NCBI RefSeq assembly: GCF_028858725.1
Contig: NC_084776.1
Span: forward strand, 3,038,001 to 3,102,000
Direction of reading: 5' to 3'
Length of the DNA: 64,000 nucleotides
Source of the DNA: Colius striatus
Lineage: Eukaryota; Chordata; Aves; Coliiformes; Coliidae
Shown here piece by piece: positions 1 to 12,700 of the stretch. Every line of letters begins with the position of its first letter. Position 1 is the stretch's first letter. Both the position numbers and the translations under genes were made by a program. The notes under the pieces are model-generated. The model searched no databases. It saw only the letters and a program-made list of their open reading frames with translations, and was not told the origin of the DNA.

Positions 1-3000
1 AACGTGAGGTTTATGAACCCGGGAAACAAATTGAACTCCTTCAGGCTTCTTACAAAGTGATCCTTTTCGTCTGGCAATAGTTTCCTGAGTGCTTAGATGT
101 GGCAGTGGTCCTGCTGCTCTTCCTTCAACAGCGTGTGCTATTTGGCTTTGCTGTGTAGCATCCATACTGGTTTGTAGTGGGCACTTGGCTTGGAGAGGGA
201 GGAAAGCAGGAGAGGTGCCTGGACAGAGGGCTGCTCCTATTCCTCTGCTCATTTTGGTCAATCTCTAACTGCTTGTGCATTGCTTTGGTTTTTAGCCCTC
301 ATCCCAGTTGTAGGCAGCACTGAATAGGTGAGGAACAGGCAGTTCCTTGGTGCTGACGCTGCTTGTGTTGGCTGTGGCCGTGTGGGCATGCAACAGGATG
401 TTTGCCAGGGGGCACAGAGTGAGCCCCTCTGAACACCAGTGAGCTCAGCAGTGTGGAAGCTGCAGGAGTTTGCAAGCAGATGGCTCAGGATGTCCAGCAG
501 GCTGGAACGTGCTCCTCAGTGGTGTCCTGGGCTCGCACTGGGCCCGCAGCTGAGCCTTGGCTGAGGGTGGGATGCACCATTGCTGCCTCATGGGTGCCAA
601 AAACATGTGTTCACACCCATGGACTTCAGCAGCCGTGGCAAAGCCTCTCTGTCAGCAATGCTGTCCTTTGAGAGAGGAATGCAATGCTACGTGCTGCACA
701 TGCAATATTCCCATCTAACTTTAAACATGATACTTTGCATCTCCAGCAACGTTTTTCATCCCATGACATCCCAGCCACTCCTGCCACAGATCCAGCTGCA
801 GGAGCTGGTGGATGCTGACATGCATGGTGATAGCTGCAGACAGGTCCTGTCACCTGGTTTAGCTTGCTTTTCCTCTGGCATCTCACAAAACTGTTTTAAA
901 CAAAAAATAGTGTTTTCTTCTGCCTGAGGAATGTAGGACAGTGTTTCTGGAAACACTGAGGAAAAGTACAGCACTTGTGAAGGTTATTTTGGTCATTCAG
1001 AAATTACTGGCTTGGATAAATACAGAACAGTGAATAATGTAAAATCTATTTGTTCCAGCTCAAAATGATCTATAGCTTTTCACTGGGAATAAAGTTGAAT
1101 CTATTCATGTGCTTAGAAAAGAACCCAAATCCCAATCTGTTGAGGCCATTAAGCAGTCATTAATTATTTTGGTCGTAGGTGGCTGGAATGTCATTGTAAT
1201 GAAATATGTATTCCCCTCTCCTTGCAAAGAGTCATGGGTCTGTGTTTATCACGTAGGCAGCATAGCTTTGCTTGGAGAGGGTGGCAGGTATGTTGTTGTC
1301 TCTCAGAAAATGTAACTCTTTTTGCTTGTGGGTTGTGTTCATACATATTAACATAGTTAACTTCCCCTGGGAAGAGTTACCTGATGCATCAGGAGGAGGA
1401 AGGCGGTGGTACCCAGCAGATCAGAGGAAGCAGGCACAGCTGGCTTCTCCAAAACCCATTGCAAGGGAAGGAGCAAATGCTTAAAAACCCAACAGTATAT
1501 GTGTATATCCCTGGTGCAGTGTAGCCCCTAGGATAAAGCTTGTGCCACACTACATGGCCCTGCCTGTGACAGTGGCAGTTTAGGTTGCTGCTTCCTCCAT
1601 GGAGGCTCACAGGGTTCTGTCTCCAGCACAGTCCTTGGTCGCTTTTCAGGACTTGCACTATCTCACAAGCCTGCCTTGCTGTCTGAAACCCTTTCCTGCT
1701 GCTTTAAACCCAGGCTGATTGCTTTGCTGCTTTCACTGACTTTCTCCTCCTTGATGGTAAGCACTTCTCTTCTTGCTGTCACATCACGGGAGCACTGTGT
1801 ACCATTTCCAAGGGCTTTGAAGGGACTTAGAAGGATGGAGAGACCTAGTGTCTGCTGCACAAGTTGTTCATGCCCCCAAGCACCAACCCAGGAGCTCTGC
1901 CAAAGTCCAACTCAAACCTTGCACATGAGCACTTCCATGGCTGCTCAGTCCAATGTCCCTGGCCAGTGATCATCCCGTGTGGCAAGACCAGGCACCCATC
2001 TCCCATCAGTGCTCTCCCTTCACAGGCTCTGAACAAGTCCCTCAGGGGAAACAGATGCACAGCCCGTGCTGTTGCTGGAGGAGGAGGAGCGCAGCCAAGT
2101 CCCTGTGATCTCCTGTTGTTGTATTTCTGTCTTGAAGTGCTTGTAGCACTCTCTTAGAAGTATGTTTTCCATATAGATTGTCCACCTGAGGATGCGGGAT
2201 CCCTTTGTAGGCATTAGTGAGTTTAATTAAGTTTCACCATACTTGTCTGAGGCAGGGAAATGATGTTCCCTGGGTTTTTACACCTATGTAAACTGAGGCA
2301 CAGAGAGGTGATGCATCTGTGGGAAAGTCCAGAGGCAGTTTGGAGGAGATCTGGTTCAAGGGGTAATATTTCCTCAGGAAAGAAGACAGAAAAGCTGTAA
2401 AAATCAGGAGGGAAAAATCCAAAGCCAGAAAAGCTTCAGAAAAAGGAACATGATTTTTTTTTCTTTGGAAAGCTACACATTGAAGCAATTTTTAACTAAA
2501 GCATTTGGAAACAAAGCACAGCAGTTAGCTCCAAATTAAAATCTTCTGGTGGGGAATCGGTTCTGCTTCAAATATCGTAGTCTTAAACTTGGGTTAGCCC
2601 TAGGTTTTAGAAGGACCAGGAGGATTTTCAGTGCAAAGTTAGAATTACCAAAGGGACAAACAGCATAAATGAGGAGAGAAAGAGAGAGGGGGGAAGGCAG
2701 AGACAGTGAGGAGCAGGTCTGAGCTGGGGCCATAGAGGCATCCAGCTTGTGAGAATCCCTCAACCTGCCTTAGAAAATGAATTTTGTTTAGCTAAGCCCC
2801 AACTCGAACACAGTTGAAAATTCAGTGTTTCAGCAGCCTGGTATTGAGCTGTGAAGAAGTCTCTACTGTTTGAGCTGGAATGATGTCCCTGTCACCTGTG
2901 TTTCAGGGATACTGGGGAGTGAGTCTGACTCCTCTGGGCAAGGCAGGCACAGCAAAGCCTTGGAGTGAAGCTGCATACATTGGAAAACACCAACATTTGT

Positions 3001-6000
3001 GCATAAAATAAGCAGTGTCAACCCTTTGTCTTGCTCTGTCTGCTCCTCTCCTCCCCAGGGACCAATCCTGCGCTGCTGAGCAAACCGCTGAATGGAGAGC
3101 AGTGGCCACTTGCCAGTGACCAGCACATCTTGGTGCTCAGTGGAGACATGTCTGTGCTCTGGGATGGGAACTGTTGTAGATGTTGAAGAGGCTCTTCCGT
3201 GCTGAGGAGCTGGGAAATGATGGCTGCACCCCAGGTCTGTGCTCAGTCCTCACAGGGCCAAGGTCTCAAACAGAACCACCTGCAGAGCACGTCCAGGTTT
3301 GGGCAGCTCGGGAAATGCCTTTTCCTGCACGAGACAGGAGAAGGGCAAATAAAGAGATGAAAGGAAGATGAGCTCAGTTTGAAACAGCCCTGGGTGACAG
3401 GGAAGGATGGATGGGAGATCTTGGCAGCCAAGCCTGGCTCACTCTGTTCCTCACCACCGTTCCCTGCTGAGCAGGAGCCTGCATGTCGAGGCATTGGTGA
3501 GCACTTGCCAATGTGCCATCGGGCTACTGACTCATTCTCACCCATTTGTGCTGCTTGGGCATCACTACAAAAAAAACCCCCAAACAGACAGGAAGGGGCC
3601 TGTTTCCAAAGGGAAGCACAATAGGCTCAGCTGGCAGTGGGGCTTTTGGAACTGTTGAGGGTTGTCTCATACACATACCACTCCCATCAGGTTCCACTTG
3701 AGCCATCACTGAGACCTGAGGTAGGATAGCAGCGTGTACCTCCCTCATGGTGGTATGGATCAGCAGGATTTCTTTGGTACAGGACAAATCCTGACTGATA
3801 ATCCCGCTGCTGATGCTTTCCAGACCATATTTACAATTTGGATGACTTAAAGGTACAACTGCAGCAGGAAAATGTCTTCACCTAGAGCAGATGTGTCAGC
3901 ACAATGGTGGTGAGCTGCTTCCACCATGGTAGTAATTTAAGTTCTAAAGATAGTGTCAGTTGTGGTGTCGTTAGATGCTCATTTGATCACAACTGTTAGA
4001 TACTATCATGATGTCTACACATCTGTGCTTGGTTCCTAGGCACCTTTGCTGGGCCCATCTTTCTCTCCATGCCACTTTTCTTCTGAGCTGTGGAGGTGCT
4101 ACTTTCATGGCCTTCTCCTTGCAGGATTAAGGAGGACAAGGGGCTGGAAGCATAGCACTTCCTTTGATCTGTGGCCACCTCTCATCCTCCAGCATTGTGC
4201 TGGAAAAGCAAAGAGCTGGTTGTGGGGTCTGTGGGGTGCAAGGGTACTAAGGAGACAGGAAAAAATCCAGTCTTCCCAATCTCTGTGTCACTCTGGAGCA
4301 GCCTCCATGCACCAGCATGGCTGGACCATTTGGTGTCTGGCAAAGAGGGGTCTCGAGCCCCAGATGTGGTCCCACAAGTCCACTGACCCATCTCCAAAGG
4401 CTGTGATACTCGCTATCACCGTGGAATCGTGAGCATTAGAGCTGCTAATGCTGTTGGTCATCACTCTGCAGAGCAGGGGGTTTATCTGCGGGCAATTCAC
4501 GTCCCACAGAAGCCGGGGAAAAAGAAAAGCAACAATTGAAGCCTGTGCCCATTTAAAACACCTTCCATCAGAATCCAAGAACTGAAGCTGTTTTTTTTCC
4601 ATTGCAGAAATTATTTGGCCTTGAACCATACAGACCTCACTTGCTATTCTGCAATTGAAAAGAGTCTTTTGTGAGGATTTTTTAAAATAATTACTACAAA
4701 GCACTTCAAGAGGGATTCTGATTGTCGTCTAGTTTTCATTTCATGCTTTCATGACATTTTTGTTCAAGGATGAATCTTTTATGAAATGTCTATTTTAGGT
4801 TACACCCTCCAGAACCTTATTATTTGCCTTAAAAAAAATCCATCATGGGCAGGAGCACATTCTTTAAGCTCTCCCATTAGTGTAACTAAATTCATCAGAG
4901 TAATATTACTATTCATGCAAAATAGGTGTCGTCTTTCTTTAAACCTCTTGGCAAGTGGTTAAACTGATTTTAACAAGTATGCAGTGCCAACTTCTTAAAG
5001 CCTTGAAAAGTCTGAAGATTCCCAGGCTGCAAAGGAACTATTTACATGGTTAAAATTATACACATATCCCCTCTACTTAAAATTGTCCCCTCATCACATA
5101 AGACCCTTGCAAATCCATTCTGACTTCAAACGAGGGAGAAGTTCTTCTTCCAAGATTTTTTTTTCTCCCCTGTTAGCACAGCCTAGGCTTTCCAAGTTGA
5201 GAGAGCCACCAAATGTAGCTCAAGGGCCAAATTTACCTTGTAGTTTCATGGGTGCTTCTCCCATTGAGAGAGAAAATTCATGAAAGGTCTTGTATTTCTT
5301 TTTTTTTGATGCCTATTGCAAATGCAAATCATGGAGATAAAAAACCCCCAAAGATTTCAGAGATCTCATTGTCTGCTCTCCAACTAGATATCTGCTGTGA
5401 AACATCACAAGTGATGCCACATAATCCTCTGGGACACTTTCTTCTAAGCTGATTATCAGGTGTACAAATGACACTGTGACTCCTTGGCTGTCCTTAACCA
5501 TCCGAATCCTGACACCTATCCCCAGCTTGCTGCAATGGGTGACTCTTAATGATCCCGACGCTCACAAAAGGAAAACCTCAAAGCTGCATCCGCAATGAAT
5601 TCATGGGAACTAATTGTTTTAATTCATAGAAATGTTCAGGGCAGGATATTTGCAAGTTTATTCAGCCAAGGAGCAGAAACCCATGATGTGGCCAGTGCAG
5701 GCAGATGTAGCTATGTGGGCAGAACATACCCAAAGCATCTGCAGTCACTCCATGGAACAATATATTTGAAATGCCATGAAAAAAATAAGGGAATTGTTCT
5801 TACCTGAGATCTGCAAGTTAGTAGACTAGATTTGAGGAGCTGCTTTAGCCTGAACTCCGTATCTTTATTACCCACCCTCCTTGCTTCTTGATAAATTCAC
5901 TGAAATTCCAGTTTTCCCAAGAAGGTATCAAGCTAATGTCAGGGAAGCCTGTGTTGGTCCAGGGTGCTTGTCTCATCTCCAGTCTTACATTGGACATTGT

Positions 6001-6947
6001 CTCAAGCACTAGGAAGTTACTGTGTTGATCCTAGCAGAAAAAAAAAGAGATTTGATAAAGTGCTCTGGCACAAGAATCACACAAGCTTTTGCATCTACTT
6101 CATGTGTTCCTGTTGTGTTTTTGTGCTGTGTTTTCTAACTCTTTCGAGCTGGGGTGATCTGCAGAATGGAGTTGTATTTTCAGGAAAATGATGCAAGTCA
6201 TATGCCAGGCACATTTGAGCAAGTCCTCCTCTCATTTTTACAAATGTAAGTCAGAAAACTGAGATGCCAACAATTGCCTTGAAGTCAGAAGTTGTTAACA
6301 TCTCCTGTTTTGATCTGGGTCATTGTTGAAAAGAAAAAAGAAAATATATATACATAGTGTGGTGGGAGAGTGGGATAAATGGTCAACCACAAAACACAGA
6401 TCCAGATCTGGATCTAAATACCTTTAAAGTTCAGGAGTGCTTGTATCCCAGCAGCTGGTTCAAAGCCATCTCCAGGTTGCATTTACCTGTCTGGTGTACT
6501 TGTTGTTATACCTGTCTGACTTGAAGGGCAACCAGAAGAATAGCTTTCTTGCAAGCCTCCCATTAGAGAAAGCACGAGTTAACAGAAAGTAACTCAATAC
6601 CTACCTAGGCTTGTTGCCATACTACTTTCCCACTTTCTTCAAAGGAAATTTATCCTGTATTTTGTGTGGATTCAAACCAACACACAAAGGAAAAAGTGCA
6701 TATTTGTAAGCCCAGCAATCAGAGGGGAATCTGCATGGTGGGAGATGGAGAGACGCTGACTGCAACATAGTCTGGTCAAAAAGTCTCCATCTTTATTTGC
6801 TGTTAGTACTTTCAAGATAAAATACTGTTTAAGCAAAAGAACCCCAAAACAGTAGGAGTTTTATGAAGCACTGGGCAATACCCACTTGTTGTGAGAGATG
6901 TGCTGGCTGGTGGAATTGATTTTATTGTATGTTGTGGATGAAATGGA
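1..6947. other. Intergenic DNA, no gene recognised
   Basis: Unique sequence without recognisable exons, tRNAs or transposons. The AT-rich block at about 4430-5060 is repeat-free, with homeobox-like ATTA cores and a TCF-like TACAAAG, and could be conserved non-coding DNA. Short open frames have no familiar domains. Confidence 0.6.
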
Positions 6948-7146
6948 GAGGATTGTGAGACACTGAGTTGTTAGACACTGTCCCAGGCTGCCCAGGGAGG
7001 TGATTCCCCATCCCTGGAGATATTACAAAGCTGTGTAGCTGAGATGCTGATGGACATTGGTTAGTGGTGGGCTTGGCCGTGAGAGGGAACGGGTTGGACT
7101 CCATGAGCTTAAAGGTGTTTTCCAACCAAAACGATTCTATGATTCT
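6948..7146 (+). mobile_element. CR1 LINE 3' fragment
   Basis: It contains the CR1 blocks caggctgcccagggaggt, a ggttggactccatgagctt stretch and the terminal ttctatgattct. It is a 5'-truncated non-LTR element, typical of avian genomes. Confidence 0.9.
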
Positions 7147-9379
7147 CTGAAATAAGAAGGGTGATGGAAGACAGGGCTGGAGGCGATGCTGCTGTCATTT
7201 ATGGTCCCATCATTTGCTCTTGTTTGTGTAGCACATGTCCCAGTGCACCACCTGGCCCCAGACTGTTGTAACAAACACACATACTAGTGATAGCAATAAT
7301 TTCACACGTTCCTCCAATATATACAGTGTTATATATTCTTCAGAGTGTAATGATGTGTATTTTGGGCATGGTTGAGCAGGATTTGTGCGAGCGGCTCCAC
7401 GAGCAGAAGCATGATGACAGAATCCGAGCAGAGGAGGCCTCTAACGTTAGTTTGTAAAGCACCTCAGGATACCTGGGGGCTGAAAGGAACCTCTTTTATA
7501 ACATATCCATCTCTGTGCTCTTTCTGAAGCGCACTGCATTTATTTGCAGGGCCTCTGAGATGTGTTTCATGGTTTACACAGGGCTGTGAGGACACTCCTC
7601 GGGAGCAGCGGCTGAGGCGGTGCTGGATCCGCAGGCCGCGTGGGCCGCGAGCGGGAGGGAACGGCCGCGCTCCCTCACCAGCCTCAGTCCTCAGAGCCCC
7701 AAGCCCCACGGCACTAATTAAGAAGCAGTCAACTCCCACTTTCAAAGCAAAAACGCTGTCAGCAGGTGAAGGGAGAAATCCCTTTCCCTTGGCAGGAGGC
7801 TGGTTAGTGGGACAACTGCTGGACCAAACTAAGGGAAACACAAAGCTCTCAGCCGGCCTCTCGAGATACAATGAGATGTGGGTCTTTGAAATGTAAAAGT
7901 TACGTAGCCGTCATCTTCTGCAAAGAGAAATGGTGAAGAGCAGTACCCAATTGCACTTCCCTCAGTTTTTTTATTCAGGCTGTTTAAGGATCTGTTGATC
8001 TCACTGAGGTAACATGGACTGTTTGTTATGAGTGATGGCATGGCCAGCAGGTCAGGGGAAGTTCTCCTCTCCCTCTGCTCTGACCTGGTGAAGCCTCATC
8101 TGGAGTACTGTGTCCAGTTTTGGGCTCCCCAGCTCAAGAGCGACAGGGAACTGCTGGAGAGAGGCCAGTAAAGGGCTGTCAGGTCAATCAGGGGACTGGA
8201 ACATCTTTAAGTTCCACTTAAACACAAGAGAAAACTTCTTTACTGTAAGAGTGAGGGAGCCCAGGCACAGGCTGCCCAGGGAGGGTGTGGAATCTCCTTC
8301 TCTGGGGGTTTTTAAACCCACCTGGACATGTTCCTGTGCTAGCTGATCTAGGTGGACCCGCTTTAGTAGGACAGTTGAGCTAAATGATCTTTTGAAGTTC
8401 CTTCCAACCCTCACCATTCTATGTGAGGAAGAGGAGAAAAAGGAGATGCTTTCAGCCTGTGTCCCCTCACCCAGGGGAAGCCTCTGCCCCACAAGTATTC
8501 CCCTCTGCCAAACCTCACTGTTAATGGAATACAAGTAACCCACAAAGACCACTGAACACCCAACAGATCTCAGAAGGGTTTGAGCTGTGCTATAAATTCC
8601 TTCCAGAGGAGACTCATGCTTTGAAAAGCTTAATTACTAAACCACTAATTAAGCCAGTGTGAATCCAGAGTGACCCAAGTGTCAGCCCCCATGGAAGGCT
8701 CATCACTCCTTTTACTTGGCCCAAAAGGGCCAAGGTCGCACTCTGATTAATGGAGATGGGCTCCTTGGCTCTCCATACGTGGCACAGGTGTGAGTGTACA
8801 CTGTGCATTGTGCATTGAGTTTATAGCATGTTTTTATAGGAATGGTGGTTATTTCTCAGTGCCCTGCTTCCAGCTGTGAGCCATAACACAGTTGCACTTG
8901 CTGGCTCCATGGCAGCACCGTAGTGTCAGATGTGCAGGACTGGCTGGTTGATGGAATGGGAAGGGATGGGGTTGACCCACATACACTTGCACTGCTCAGG
9001 TCTGTCCCCAGAAGAGTTTAGGTGTATGTTCAAAGAGAAGCTGTTGGGGTGGCAGGGTGTCCAATTTCTTGCCTGGCCTCTCTGAAGCATCAAATATTCC
9101 CCAGCAAAATCCATTCCCCAATGCAGCCTTGTGTGCAGAATCACCCTCTGTGTCACACTTGTGACCTCCATGGGATGAAACAAGCACCAAACCTTCTCAA
9201 ACGGGTTATAACAGAGGTCCACAGGAGCTTGACCCCAGGATCACTTGCTCATTAGCCCAAGTGATATTGGTGAGTCTTTTTTCCTATCAGTAGAGGCTGC
9301 AGCATCAAGCCTCAGTCTTGCCAACTGCATGCAAAGGTTGTGTTAATTAACCTTGTAACATGTGAGCAGTGAAATTTCA
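7147..9379. other. Intergenic DNA around CR1 copies, with one CpG-dense patch
   Basis: No gene is recognised outside the CR1 fragment. A patch at 7599-7671 has about twelve CpGs in 73 bases, unlike its CpG-poor surroundings. Confidence 0.55.
8058..8423 (+). mobile_element. CR1 LINE 3' fragment with an internal deletion
   Basis: It begins with the end of the reverse-transcriptase-proximal block (tggagtactgtgtccagttt), continues to about 8205, then jumps to the downstream block (ttccacttaaacacaagaga) and runs to the end (ccattctatg). The sequence usually between these blocks is missing. Confidence 0.9.
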
Positions 9380-9760
9380 CCTGGAATATCCATTGTCCGA
9401 GCACCTAAAGAGCAGAACAAGGTCAACAAATTGGATGGGATCCAGAGAAGAGCAATAAAAACGATGAAAGGGCTGGACTGATTTATGAGGAAGGATTAAA
9501 AGAGTTACATATGTTTAGCTTGGCAAAATGATGACTAAGGGTGGGATATGGTATCTGTCTGCAAGTATGAGAGGGGTGTAAATAACCAAGGAGGATGGGA
9601 ATTGTTTAGCCTGGTTCAAGTGGGAGTAATAAGATTAAATAAAGGAAATAATCTTTGTGACGGGGTTGAAGGAAAAAATTCTTCATGGTTAGAGCCTGTT
9701 TCCATGTGGAATAATCTCCCAAAGGATATAGGTGAAGCCTCAGGGTCTGAATCTTTAGAG
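9380..9760 (+). mobile_element. Older, diverged CR1-like LINE fragment
   Basis: Blocks such as ggatgggatccagagaagag, aaagggctggac and tggaataatctcccaaagga match the 3' untranslated part of old CR1 subfamilies, but with many substitutions. Subfamily not determined. Confidence 0.65.
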
Positions 9761-12700
9761 GGGATTCAGGGGCAGCAGAGCACCAGGGAAAACAACATGA
9801 GAGTTTGGAAAATGCCAGTTCCTGCCATTCCAGCCGTGCCATGAGAGCACTTAGGATGTTTATATCCAGCCATCAGCCGATGCTTTGATGTGGGGAGGGA
9901 ACTAGAGGGGGAAGTGAGAGGAGGAAAAAAGAACCCCAAACAAAAAAAAAACCCCAACAACAATTGAACAAATTATCTACATAGTTAAAACTGCAAATTC
10001 AAAAGGGAAGAAACTCAAACCCTTAGTGCAAATTTCCCAAGGAGTGCCACTGCCAAGAAGGGTTGTGAAACTCCATCCCGTGATGTGATGGGGAAGGAGC
10101 TGACCTTGTGCATCCAACGGCGCTCGTGAGCCCCCACAGGACAACCCAGCTCAGGATGGGGTGGGAGTCAAAATCAAGCAATTAGCAGCCTTCTAGTTAC
10201 CCAAGTGGCTTCTTATTTGTATGGTGCTTTTCCTAACAATAATTATAAGAAAAGGGGGTTTTTTTTCTCCTGTAATTGTGAAAAGAAGTTAAAAAAGGTG
10301 GTGGTGGGGGAAGGTAATAATGTGAAGAGAGCAACTCCACATTACAAACAAGAACCATATGTTGACTTATCATGGGAAATATGTAAATACAGGCTGGAGC
10401 TGATCCGGAGCACATGTTGTTAGTCATGAAGCAGCTATTTAAAATTCCACGGCTGGATCATTAACTTCACAGTATCCTTTATGGAAGACAACAGAGGGCA
10501 AATAATCAGAGTGGCACTCAAAATAGCCTTTTCTTCTCTTTTTTTTTTCCTTCCTAAAGAAATCTTATTTAACTGAGTTTTATAGGAAGCTCTTTGTGAT
10601 CCATCAGCTGAATCAGAGCGGGGTCTCCTGTGCACTGCTTAACCAGGATGGCTTTCTCCTGCCTCAGTGACACGTCCTGACTCAGAGATTCCCTTTAGAT
10701 GCTCAGATTGCACCAGAAATGGTCCATTCTCTTCCTTTCTATATCAGGGCAGCAAAGCAGCCACAGAAAGCACTAACTGATTGCTCACCTCTAGTTCCCA
10801 TTTGAAATGTGGTTTACCTGGGAGGATGTGGTGATTGATCACAAGCTGGGAGGAAGGTTTGTCCTGCTGTTTCTCTAAAGCTATGGCTGAGCAAAGCTAG
10901 TGCTCAAATCTTTGCTTTGCTGCATGTTTTCTTAGTCATCCAGGGCAGGTCACTTCTGCCTATCATCTCTTTCCTCAGTCGATCTAGACAAGATGACTTC
11001 TCTCTGGGGCCAGCCATGATCAAAGGAGGTCTGGATTGAAAGAGATTCCATAATTAGGAAAAAACCCTCATAAAATGCAAGAAAGAGATCCTGGACCCCA
11101 GAGAAGACTCTGCCTTAAGCAAACCCTTTAGAGCAGTGAAAGGATGGATTTAGGCTAATGCAGTAGCCTGGATGGGCATTGCCTCGTCCCTCTTGTGCTG
11201 TGTAAAGAGTGAAACCTCTGCAGAGCCTGTCCATGTGGCCCCTCTTTTGGCATTTTTATGCAGCAGCATCCACAGAGACCCCTAGCTGGGAGGCAGGGTG
11301 AAAGGCTGAGCAGGCTGAAGCTCAGGCAGGGTGGAGGGTTAAAAGCATTGCTGAGCCTAGTAAATGTGGACCAAACGTGTCAGCATCCTCCTTTTCCACC
11401 CCAGAAAGTTGGCGTCGGGCAGCGCTTTGCAAAAGTCCCAGTTTGCACATGCTGGGGGATTGCTCAATGCCTTTAAAGAAATAGAGAAATTAAATATCTG
11501 TTTCTGTGTCATCCAAGCCCAGCTTGGTCAGCTGAGACGTGAGCTGCCTTTCCAGCAGCGAGGGAGCCTGCAGGCATCCCCAAACAGGCTGCCCGCTGGG
11601 ATTTGGGTACCAGCTGCTCTCTGTGAGATGCTGTGTCAGTGGTTCAGGGGATGAGCACGTTCTGGGGGGAAATGGGAAGGGCTGAATTCAAGATCAGGTC
11701 AGACCCCACTGCAGCATTTGTCTCTCTGTACCTCTGAGGCTGCCGAGAAATGAAGGCAGAGTCGGTACAACAGAGACTCCCCAGTAACTGGAAAGGCTTC
11801 TGCAGGCTTTCTATGGGGCAGAACCACCTGCTTAAGATGATTTCTCCATCTGATTGCAATATTTTACAGTAATTTAGAGGGACAGAGAGAAAGGGAACAA
11901 ACTTCCATCACTTGATGTCTTCTCCTGTGGCAGCAGCTGCTGACCCGTGTGCTGTGCAAAAGCAGCAGCTTTGCTGTTTCATTGCAGCCACTCCTCAGAA
12001 ACAAACACTTGGGCTCATCTGCACTTACTAAAAGTCTACAAAAGCTGCTGTGAAACGTTGTCCACCAGTAGCCTTCCAACCTCTGACCCAGAGATGTGGA
12101 AGAGACAATAAGATAGTAGGGGGGGAAAAGAGGGAAAGCTGTGCTCGTAGTCAGCAGTTCCTCCTGCCCTTTCTCTTGGGTGATGTTCAGATGCAAACCC
12201 TGATGTCCTAGTGAGCTGTGTTTAGCTTTTTATGCTTGTCTCACCTATTAAGAAATGCAGATAGAAGATTTTCTCCTTCTCCCCCCACCAACTGACAAGT
12301 GAAGCACCACATCTTCCCCATTAAAAACAAGGCTGGGTAGAGTTTGGTTATCCATCAGGTAATCTACTCTCCCTCTCTTTAGCTGTGTGTGGTCAAAGCC
12401 AAGGCTTTGTGACTTGACTGAGTTGGCTTCAAATCTGCTCCTTGAACCCAATGTAGCCCCAGTATTGTCCACAATCCCTCATCCCACCTGCAGTCCTGAG
12501 GGCATCAGGCAGACGTGCTGTGCTCCCTGTGCCCTGCTCACAGCCCCTGCGGGTCACCGGCGCAGCGAGTGCCGCTGATGCCATCTCGGGGGAAAGGCTG
12601 CGGGTTAGTGGCAGACAAGCAGCGTGAGGATGGAGGAAAAAAGCAGTCTGGGAGAATCAAAATCATCAAGGAGTGAGAGCTAAAGGAAGCCATTAATATT

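Noticed and set aside
1-6947. RGS9 3' exons, expected on this side from mammalian gene order
   Set aside because: No RGS- or GGL-type coding sequence seen; probably further left.
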